A DNA stretch of 20,871 nt from an uncultured Lachnospiraceae bacterium (GTDB lineage: Bacteria > Bacillota > Clostridia > Lachnospirales > Lachnospiraceae), in the NCBI GenBank assembly GCA_946631935.1, contig CAMPAP010000057.1, forward strand, positions 1 through 20,871, given 5' to 3'. Below are positions 15,139 to 20,871 of this stretch, piece by piece; position 1 is the stretch's first letter; every line of letters begins with the position of its first letter. Under the pieces are notes generated by a model. It saw nothing but the letters and a program-made list of their open reading frames with translations, had not been told where the DNA came from and made no database searches. Made by a program: the position numbers and the translations under genes.

Positions 15139-17294
15139 GCTACGGAACTCCTTAATTTCTCACTCCACTTTGCAACTATGTCAGGATCATCAAACCAGTA
15201 TTCCTGAAGAAGCGGGATCATCTCATATTCAACGATATTCTGAAGTGTCTCATCATCAGCGGACTTAAGATTTGAGAAATAGCTGTGTCCGACACAGAAA
15301 CCTGCACCAAGTGCGGGATCGTCAGTAATGGCCTTGTTAAGCTCCTGAACACATGCAATAAGCGCATCGAACTTGGGGCTGTTGAAGGACTGACGGTATC
15401 TGATGAATCCGTCGGATTCGAAACCGGGCTGCATATCGAAGAATACGAATCTTCTGCGGAGCGCATAATCGATCATGGCGATACTGCGGTCTGCGGTATT
15501 CATAAGACCGATGATGTATATATTTCTGGGAACATTGAATCTTTCGCCGGAATACAGAAGCTGAAGTTCATTTCCTCTCTTATCGGGCTCTATAAGCATG
15601 AAGAGCTCACCGAATATACGGCTGACATTACCTCTGTTTATCTCATCGATGATGAAGAAATACTTGTTATCAGGATCTTCCTGTGCGGTACGGCAGAATT
15701 TATAGAACGCTCCTCTCTTGATATCAAAACCCGTACCTTTCTCGGAGGGTCTGAAGCCTTCGATGAAATCCTCGTAATTGTAGCTCTGGTGGAACTGGAT
15801 CATCTCAACTCTCTCGGGATCCTTCTCACCCAGCATGGAATATGCAAGACGCTTTGCGGTAAATGTCTTACCTACACCGGGAGCACCCTCTATGATGATG
15901 TTCATCTTGTTTTCTACAAGCCTTACAAGTCTGTCGTACTGTTCAGGCTGCATGTAGACGTCCTTGAGGAAATCCTCCCTGCCGTAAGGAGGGTAGTTGA
16001 TGGCAACTCCGTCCTCGGTACCCTGAACTTCTATTCCGAAAAGCGAATTGAGCTTCTCAACATAGTCGGTATAAGGTGTGATATCTGCAAGCATCTTAAG
16101 TGCGGACTGGAGGGGCATATCCCAGCTTCCGTTCTGTGTCCAGTCTACAAGTCTGAAATGCTTGTACTCATCATCGGGTGAATCATCGTAGATATAATCG
16201 GATTTGACGATACCGCGTCCAAGAATGGTATTGTCACCCTTTCTTACAAAAATGACATCTCCGGGCTTTATTCCGTTAACGAACTGGAATGCGGAGTATG
16301 ATGAGTACTTGAAAGGCTTGGTGGGATCAATCTTGGCCATCATCGCCCTTCTTACCTCTTCCTGGGAATCATAACCTCTCAGATCTCCAAGCTGTCCCCA
16401 TCTGACTGCCATTATCCCTTTTTTGAGGAATGCGTCCCATCTCTCGGAGAACTGTCCGGGAGCATACAGCCAGTATCTGACAGTATTTACATCCTCATCC
16501 GGAAGACCTGAGCCCTTGGAAAAATTCTTTGATTTTGTATCTTTTTTAACGGGGGAAAGCGATGCTTCCCATGCCTGATAAACAAGCTCCGGAATACTCT
16601 TAAAAGGACATCTGTCCGTCTGCATAAATGCGTAGATCTTGTCAAGTATTCCGAAATAGTTGGCTGAAGGAATATCATCAACGATCTCGGGGAAGGAAGC
16701 AACCTCCTCATCAGTCAGAATGCCGGACCTGAAAAGATATGATTCAACTGTGTAATCAAGGGGCATGAAAACATTGGGAGCCATCCAGTAGAGACCCTTT
16801 GTGATCTTGATGTTTCCGTTACCCTTTACCTTGAGACATATATCGAAGGACTCCGCAAGTGTCTGGCGGTTCATGGGAGTCGGAGAATTGGCATAATTAA
16901 GGGCATTTTCAAAGAATGTCCAGAGACGGTCGATATCATTCATATCTCTCTGGTCATTGAATCTGTAGAAAGTCGTATCAAGCTCGGTAAGAACGGGAAT
17001 GCTGTCAAAATTCGAAGGCACCTCCGCACCAACGCCAAGAGAGATGGCAAGACCGTTCATTATCTTGATCCTGTTTTCCACAGGCATTGAAAGTCTGTTA
17101 AAAAGACCAAAGACGGTAAAAGGATCCAGATCGAAAAGCTCATTATAAAGCTCAAGTATGGGCATTGCGATATTAGCCTTCGCATATGTGCTCTTAAGTC
17201 TTTCAACCAGCTCTCTCCTGTCATTTTTGTACCTGAGCAGAGCCGTGGACATAGCCCAGTAATAATTGATCCAGTCAAGATTCATGTTCCCCAT
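15135..17294 (-). CDS. mcrB: McrB-family AAA+ GTPase with EVE domain
   Basis: 719 residues. Residues 1-250 carry the helical McrB N-terminal region, with KVKGNGNIKITKGLYWM (about 155-171) and MPLDY, typical of Firmicute McrB homologues. Residues 270-385 look like an EVE/PUA-like domain (RYWLYAPGQ..., KPGDVIFVRKGDNTILGRG), known to bind modified bases. The AAA+ motor follows at about 445-715: Walker A GAPGVGKT (470-477), Walker B FFIIDEINRG (D550, E551), the McrB signature MNTADRS (598-604) and the arginine-rich ALRRRF. In type IV systems McrB loads on modified DNA and McrC cuts it; the partner here is a short fragment. Start 17294 has GGAGG five bases upstream. Second gene of the HD-GYP operon, 34 bases behind it. 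Confidence 0.92.
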   Translation of the reverse strand: MGNMNLDWINYYWAMSTALLRYKNDRRELVERLKSTYAKANIAMPILELYNELFDLDPFTVFGLFNRLSMPVENRIKIMNGLAISLGVGAEVPSNFDSIPVLTELDTTFYRFNDQRDMNDIDRLWTFFENALNYANSPTPMNRQTLAESFDICLKVKGNGNIKITKGLYWMAPNVFMPLDYTVESYLFRSGILTDEEVASFPEIVDDIPSANYFGILDKIYAFMQTDRCPFKSIPELVYQAWEASLSPVKKDTKSKNFSKGSGLPDEDVNTVRYWLYAPGQFSERWDAFLKKGIMAVRWGQLGDLRGYDSQEEVRRAMMAKIDPTKPFKYSSYSAFQFVNGIKPGDVIFVRKGDNTILGRGIVKSDYIYDDSPDDEYKHFRLVDWTQNGSWDMPLQSALKMLADITPYTDYVEKLNSLFGIEVQGTEDGVAINYPPYGREDFLKDVYMQPEQYDRLVRLVENKMNIIIEGAPGVGKTFTAKRLAYSMLGEKDPERVEMIQFHQSYNYEDFIEGFRPSEKGTGFDIKRGAFYKFCRTAQEDPDNKYFFIIDEINRGNVSRIFGELFMLIEPDKRGNELQLLYSGERFNVPRNIYIIGLMNTADRSIAMIDYALRRRFVFFDMQPGFESDGFIRYRQSFNSPKFDALIACVQELNKAITDDPALGAGFCVGHSYFSNLKSADDETLQNIVEYEMIPLLQEYWFDDPDIVAKWSEKLRSSVA

Positions 17295-17328
17295 AATTTC
17301 CTCCGTTGATGTAAGAATCTTATATTCT

Positions 17329-18450
17329 TTAAACTTCCGCTTTTACGTCTTTATAGTCAATGGGCGGAAGAGAAAAATACTGCTTGTTGCGGATCATTTC
17401 CTCCTTGGTATCAAGGCACTCCTTGATAACATTGCTTATATCGAGAAATTCAGCCACAAGGGCAGGATCGAACTGCAAGCCGCTGCTTTCGGCGATCATT
17501 GTCATTGCCTTCTCATGGGAAAAAGGCTCCTTGTAAGGGCGGCGGCTTGTCAGTGCATCATACACATCCACAATACTCATGATACGGGCAACAAGAGGGA
17601 TCTCCTCACCCTTAAGTCCTTCCGGATAACCGGTACCGTCCCATCTTTCATGATGATACCTTGCCATGAGCGACGCAATATGCGCAAAATCCTTATCCGG
17701 TATCCTCTCCTCAAGATATGAAAAAAGCTCTCCGCCGATAACAGGGTGCATCTTCATGGCATCAAATTCACTCTCGGAAAGGGATGCGGGCTTCTGAAGA
17801 ACGCTGTCTCTTATGGCTATCTTGCCCACATCATGAAGAGGGGCACAGCGGCACGCTTTTTTTACAAGAGCATCGGGAAGCTCCGCCCTGTATTGGGGCA
17901 TGTTCTTAAGGTGCTCTATAAAGGCGTTAAAATAAATGGATGTATTCTTAAGATGTCCTCCGGTGACTCCGTCCCTGGATTCCACAAGACCCGCAAAGGA
18001 AACGGCGATCAGATCGTACATCTGCTCCATTTCCGATATCTTTCTTGCAACGCTTTCCTCAAGATTCCTGCGGTAAGCGGCAAGCTCTATCTGGGTCTCT
18101 ATACGCTTCTTCATTACAGGGCCCACAAAAGGCTTGGTGATATAGTCCACAATACCCTTGTTAAAGCCCTCCACCTCCACATCAGCACTGGTGTCGGCAG
18201 TAAGGAAAATGACCGGGATCTCTTTATATGCGGGAGTTTCCTTAAGGATCTTTAACATCTCCATACCGTTCATTCCCGGCATGATAAAGTCAAGAAGGAT
18301 AAGATCCGGGATCACTTCCTTCAGGATCTTAAGACCCTCTTCTGCGGAAAGAGCCTCGTAAAGCTCATATGTATCCTCTAAAACAGTACGTGCTGCGGCA
18401 TGATTAAGTGCCACGTCGTCTATCATAAGTATACTTTTGCGTTTTTCCAT
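17329..18450 (-). CDS. Response regulator with HD-GYP c-di-GMP phosphodiesterase output
   Basis: 373 residues, soluble. A receiver domain (about 5-122) has the acidic pair D11/D12, phospho-acceptor D54 (LLDFIMPGMNG), T84 and K106 (ITKPF), so it should be controlled by a sensor kinase; none is in the window. A helical linker (123-145) joins the HD-GYP domain (about 146-345), with GGHLKNTS, LHDVGKIAI (H206, D207), HHERWDGTGYPEGLKG (GYP at 274-276) and VDVYDALTSRRPYK, all as in active c-di-GMP phosphodiesterases. The start at 18450 has GGAG six bases upstream. It leads the operon that continues with mcrB, the mcrC fragment and the GH9 cellulase; no terminator is seen between them. Confidence 0.94.
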   Translation of the reverse strand: MEKRKSILMIDDVALNHAAARTVLEDTYELYEALSAEEGLKILKEVIPDLILLDFIMPGMNGMEMLKILKETPAYKEIPVIFLTADTSADVEVEGFNKGIVDYITKPFVGPVMKKRIETQIELAAYRRNLEESVARKISEMEQMYDLIAVSFAGLVESRDGVTGGHLKNTSIYFNAFIEHLKNMPQYRAELPDALVKKACRCAPLHDVGKIAIRDSVLQKPASLSESEFDAMKMHPVIGGELFSYLEERIPDKDFAHIASLMARYHHERWDGTGYPEGLKGEEIPLVARIMSIVDVYDALTSRRPYKEPFSHEKAMTMIAESSGLQFDPALVAEFLDISNVIKECLDTKEEMIRNKQYFSLPPIDYKDVKAEV

Positions 18451-18493
18451 AAAGCACTCCGTATCACCGAGGTTATATGACCATGTCTTAAAA

Positions 18494-18522
18494 ATTTTAC
18501 CAAAATCCGAGGTTTTTTTAAA
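18494..18522 (-). promoter_or_regulatory. Candidate promoter of the HD-GYP/mcrB/GH9 operon
   Basis: Minus strand TTTAAA (18517-18522), a 17-base spacer and TAAAAT (18494-18499). The -35 is weak. A repeated ACCTCGG lies in the spacer and again in the leader (about 18459-18470), a possible regulator contact. The leader is about 37 bases; no c-di-GMP riboswitch was recognised in it. Confidence 0.45.
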
Positions 18523-18554
18523 GATTTTTTGTCATTATTTGATGAAAAAAAGGG

Positions 18555-18593
18555 AAAAAAAAGAGCCCGCCCCCGCATACCGGAAGCAGGCTC
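18555..18593 (-). terminator. Intrinsic terminator of the HD-domain gene
   Basis: A 13-bp stem GAGCCTGCTTCCG/CGGGGGCGGGCTC (three G-T pairs) with loop GTATG, followed on the minus strand by eight or more T. It lies nine bases past the stop at 18602 and separates this gene from the HD-GYP operon. Confidence 0.93.
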
Positions 18594-18601
18594 ACAAAAG
18601 C

Positions 18602-19069
18602 TTATTTTCGCTCAAAAAGCGTCTCTTTGCAGGAAACAACCTTATCGGCAAGACATACTATCCAGGCCTCCCTGCTCCTTGGGATCCTTGTCAGATTAAG
18701 AGGCCACATATGGCACCAGATTATATGCTCCTCATTTTTATTGAGATCAAAATATTTACGGGCATTTTCAAGTGCTTTATCAGCATGATGATATCCGTGA
18801 AGCTTGCCCTCATCGTCAAAATCATGCCAGTCATAAAGATAAAAATCATGGAGCATGGCGCCCTTAAGAAGAGTCTTTTTGTCGGAATGGAGATGAAATC
18901 TCTTGTCAATACGGTAACTGAGTCCGGCGACCGACTTACAATGCTGATAAGTGGAGATCTTTCCGTGCTGGATATACTTCTTCATCTCCTGAACGCGTGC
19001 TGATCTCTTGATATCCTTAAGGGTTTCCCTGATTATTCTCTTGTCTTCTTTTGAGATTATATTTTTCAT
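18602..19069 (-). CDS. HD-domain metal-dependent phosphohydrolase, uncharacterised
   Basis: 155 residues, soluble. The HD-domain ligand pattern is visible: H43 (YQHCKSVAG), HD at 74-75 (AMLHDFYLYD), H94/H95 (LHGYHHADKAL), H115/H120 (EHIIWCHMWPL) and D142 (CLADKVVS). The H-HD-H-H-D spacing suggests a di-metal site like that of YqeK-type enzymes, but the substrate cannot be read from the sequence. No other domain is present. The ATG at 19069 has no clear ribosome binding site. Single gene with its own promoter (19088-19115) and terminator, divergent from the permease gene. Confidence 0.87.
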   Translation of the reverse strand: MKNIISKEDKRIIRETLKDIKRSARVQEMKKYIQHGKISTYQHCKSVAGLSYRIDKRFHLHSDKKTLLKGAMLHDFYLYDWHDFDDEGKLHGYHHADKALENARKYFDLNKNEEHIIWCHMWPLNLTRIPRSREAWIVCLADKVVSCKETLFERK

Positions 19070-19085
19070 ATGATTTACGTGTTTT

Positions 19086-19115
19086 TTATTATATAATAAA
19101 TAACCGGTTTGACAA
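19086..19115. promoter_or_regulatory. Divergent promoter region with shared palindromic -10
   Basis: The 14-base palindrome at 19086-19099 (TTATTATATAATAA) holds a TATAAT on each strand. For the minus-strand HD gene a -35 TTGTCA (19110-19115) lies 16 bases upstream of its TATAAT (19088-19093). For the plus-strand permease the TATAAT is at 19092-19097 and no good -35 is seen. The two -10 boxes overlap, so the two polymerases cannot bind at once. Confidence 0.6.
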
Positions 19116-19117
19116 TA

Positions 19118-20254
19118 ATGAAAAAAATACTCGGATTTTTGAAAAAAGAATTAATGCTTTCGGTATCAGTCGTCGCGGCCATCGTCTCGCTTTTCATCAC
19201 TCCGCCGTCTGCTGACCTGATCAAAAATGTCGACTGGCATACTCTCGGCACGCTTTTTATGATGCTTTGCGTGCTGGAAGGTTTTAAAAGAGAGAATATC
19301 TTCAGACCTCTTCTCCTTTGGTGTACCCGTTTTAAAACGATGTGCTCTTTGTCTCTTTTCCTGATATTCGGTGTGTTTTTTACCTCCATGTTCGTAACAA
19401 ACGACGTTTCCCTTATCATCTTCGTTCCCCTTACCATGATACTTTTCAAGGGAGCCGGCAGGGAAAAATATATCCTTCCCGTAATAACACTTGAAAACAT
19501 CGCGGCAATAAGAGGGTCATTGCTGATGCCCTTCGGAAGCCCGCAAAATCTCTTCTTTTACGGAAGATTCGGTATATCCGCATTGGATTTCATTATCATG
19601 ATGGCGCCCCTTGCAGGTATTTCGGCGCTGCTTCTTATCGTTTTTGTACTTATGCTTTACAGAAAAGAGTTAAAAGAAAGCTACAGTGCGGATATAAAAC
19701 ACATTACGGACGATTGGGAAAACAGATTCAGAATAAGAAGAATATCCTACATTGCACTGTTTCTGATGGTGCTTGCGGTGATAGTCACAAGAACGGACTA
19801 CTGGATGTGGGCAGCCGGCATAGTTGTTGCCGTGATATTTATCGTAAACAGAGAATTGTTTAAGCATGTGGATTACGTGCTCATCATCACATTCTTCTGC
19901 TTCTTTATTTTCTCGGAGAGCATTGCGGCATCCCCTGCGATCTCATCTTTTTTGTCAAAGGCCGTAGCGGGACACGAATACGTGTGGATCCTGGCTCTCA
20001 GCCAGATAATATCAAACGTCCCGTCATCCATCGTGCTCTACCCGTTCTCGGCAAACAATACAGCTCTTATCTACGGTGCAGACACAGCGGGACTCATATC
20101 TCTTATAGGTTCCCTTGCATCCGTTATCAATTACAGGATCTACGTACGGGAATACCCGGGTAAGGGAAAAGCCTTCATAAAAACCTTCACCCTTATCAGT
20201 TGGGCATTTTTCGCAATCGTCGTCATTCCGGGATATCTGCTCAGCAGGATGTAA
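19118..20254 (+). CDS. SLC13/ArsB-like anion permease
   Basis: 378 residues with about ten hydrophobic segments. WHTLGTLFMMLCVLEGFK (about 40-57) and TSMFVTNDVSLIIFVPLTM (about 89-107) match the ion transporter superfamily that includes SLC13 carboxylate transporters and ArsB/NhaD permeases. So do ITLENIAAIRGSLLMPFGSPQN (mid-protein re-entrant loop) and ALSQIISNVPSSIVLYPFS (second loop). The substrate, an anion such as a dicarboxylate, sulfate or arsenite, cannot be decided. The ATG at 19118 is chosen over a TTG at 19109; neither has a visible Shine-Dalgarno sequence, so the leader of about 14 bases may be read weakly. No ArsR or other partner is present. It converges on the PH-domain gene with a 12-base gap. 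Confidence 0.85.
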   Translation: MKKILGFLKKELMLSVSVVAAIVSLFITPPSADLIKNVDWHTLGTLFMMLCVLEGFKRENIFRPLLLWCTRFKTMCSLSLFLIFGVFFTSMFVTNDVSLIIFVPLTMILFKGAGREKYILPVITLENIAAIRGSLLMPFGSPQNLFFYGRFGISALDFIIMMAPLAGISALLLIVFVLMLYRKELKESYSADIKHITDDWENRFRIRRISYIALFLMVLAVIVTRTDYWMWAAGIVVAVIFIVNRELFKHVDYVLIITFFCFFIFSESIAASPAISSFLSKAVAGHEYVWILALSQIISNVPSSIVLYPFSANNTALIYGADTAGLISLIGSLASVINYRIYVREYPGKGKAFIKTFTLISWAFFAIVVIPGYLLSRM

Positions 20255-20266
20255 CAGATTTTTTTC

Positions 20267-20650
20267 TTACAGAACAAACTCAGAGATCAGCCTTCCTATC
20301 CTTCCGATATCAACCTGACCCTTAAACTCAAAGGTTGCGGTAAATCCGTTTGAAAACATGATGAAAAGTTCGGAATCGGAGACTATCTCTATAAGCCCCG
20401 GTGTCTGGATGGAAAAATACTGTATCTTGGAATAGGGCATCACACTGAAGGACTTTCTTTTGCCTGTTATACCCTGGACATCTATGGCGATAATGCGCTT
20501 ATTCGTCATAACAAGCTGGTCCCTTATGGTCTGAAAAGCAAAGATGATATCTTCTCCGTTTACAAGAAGTCCCTGAACCTCTGCCCTTACATTTTCAACT
20601 TCGATGGGCTTTAAATTAAATACGCTGTTCTGATTAAAATTTATGGCCAT
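20267..20650 (-). CDS. Bacterial PH-domain (bPH_1 type) protein
   Basis: 127 residues, the length of a single bacterial PH domain. The beta-strand pattern with IIFAFQTIRDQLVMTNKRIIAID followed by GKRKSFSVMPYSKIQYFSIQTPG is typical of the bPH_1 (PF08000, formerly DUF1696) family: a first strand pair with TNKR, then the Y.kI..fs motif. The final helix GRIGRLISEFVL closes the domain. No membrane segment. Function is unknown; the family forms ring-like oligomers and may bind lipid or protein. Start 20650 has AAAGGA six bases upstream, placed at the stop codon of the preceding gene, so the two genes are co-transcribed. Confidence 0.88.
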   Translation of the reverse strand: MAINFNQNSVFNLKPIEVENVRAEVQGLLVNGEDIIFAFQTIRDQLVMTNKRIIAIDVQGITGKRKSFSVMPYSKIQYFSIQTPGLIEIVSDSELFIMFSNGFTATFEFKGQVDIGRIGRLISEFVL

Positions 20651-20661
20651 TTTGATTCCTT

Positions 20662-20871
20662 TCAGTTCTCAATCGTGTTTACGGGTTTTTTCACAACTAC
20701 CGTATAACCCTCGGCTCCATATACGCCGTTCATAAAATCCCTGAGCAAAAGTTCCGCATTCTCACCTGCTTTGTCAAGTATTCCCCTGTCGATGGCATTC
20801 TGCTTTTCTTCGATCTCTATGGAGGAAATATCCCCTGCAAGTGTCGAGACCGAAATGCGGTTAATGGGACT
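20662..20871 (-). CDS. DUF4230-like protein, C-terminal part (cut by window edge)
   Basis: The open frame enters from the right edge and ends with TGA at 20662-20664, giving the last 69 residues: RISVSTLAGDISSIEIEEKQ, a helix with NAIDRGILDKAGENAELLL, then GAEGYTVVVKKPVN. The helix rich in A, E and L before a final strand resembles the end of DUF4230 proteins, which are usually anchored by one N-terminal helix. That part is outside the window, so the family call is tentative. It is followed 12 bases later by the PH-domain gene, in the same direction. Confidence 0.7.
   Translation of the reverse strand, partial: SPINRISVSTLAGDISSIEIEEKQNAIDRGILDKAGENAELLLRDFMNGVYGAEGYTVVVKKPVNTIEN

Noticed and set aside
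15285..16181. 298-residue plus-strand frame inside mcrB
   Set aside because: It is antisense to the conserved McrB motor domain, with no recognisable domain; codon-pattern shadow.
18451..18493. c-di-GMP riboswitch in the leader of the HD-GYP operon
   Set aside because: The leader is about 37 bases and shows none of the GEMM core sequence.
20255..20266. Terminator between the permease and the PH-domain gene
   Set aside because: Only a five-base TGTAA/TTACA arm pair around a T run, spilling into both coding ends; too weak.
1..20871. CRISPR array, insertion sequence, prophage or tRNA gene
   Set aside because: No regularly spaced long repeats, transposase, integrase, phage genes or cloverleaf-like sequence were seen on either strand.

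Overview
The window looks like chromosomal DNA from an anaerobic Firmicute of the Lachnospiraceae, probably a plant-fibre degrader close to Butyrivibrio or Pseudobutyrivibrio. This is inferred from protein style: a membrane-anchored family 9 cellulase, PadR/HAAS and Xre/membrane-protein modules, a class II fructose-bisphosphate aldolase and several c-di-GMP proteins. AGGAGG-type ribosome binding sites and TTGACA/TATAAT-type promoters fit as well. No 16S rRNA or tRNA gene is present to confirm it. Almost all genes lie on the minus strand; only mntP and an SLC13-like permease lie on the plus strand. No gap without a gene exceeds 300 bases.

Region 1 (1-1740, minus): a PadR repressor, a HAAS-type membrane protein and a DUF4097-like protein cut by the window edge form an operon. 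Its strong promoter (1711-1739) runs straight into a tandem array of 14-bp repeats, a likely PadR operator. Region 2 (1790-2732, minus): a small membrane protein and an Xre regulator with their own promoter and terminator. Region 3 (2815-3839, minus): fba with a very good terminator.

Region 4 (3935-9744, minus): a tightly packed five-gene operon. It begins with a fusion of a peptidase S51-like domain, a degenerate GGDEF and an apparently intact EAL domain. Then come an RlmL/YpsC-type rRNA methyltransferase, a membrane-anchored amidase_3-like protein that has lost its zinc ligands, the house-cleaning pyrophosphatase rdgB and a YfcE-type phosphodiesterase. Region 5: folC (minus), then mntP (plus) with its own promoter and a bidirectional terminator.

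Region 6 (11978-18522, minus): a mixed operon with a REC-HD-GYP c-di-GMP phosphodiesterase, an EVE-domain McrB motor, a 140-residue McrC remnant without its nuclease domain, and a 913-residue GH9 cellulase with membrane anchors at both ends. The McrC remnant overlaps both neighbours by ATGA and keeps its own Shine-Dalgarno sequence, so the arrangement looks expressed rather than like random debris. Region 7 (18555-20871): an HD-domain protein, a divergent SLC13-like permease sharing a palindromic -10 region with it, a bacterial PH-domain protein, and the C-terminal end of a DUF4230-like protein at the right edge.

The most noteworthy items are the S51-like/EAL fusion, the amidase_3 pseudoenzyme, the McrB/mini-McrC/cellulase operon led by an HD-GYP protein, and the repeat array at the padR promoter.
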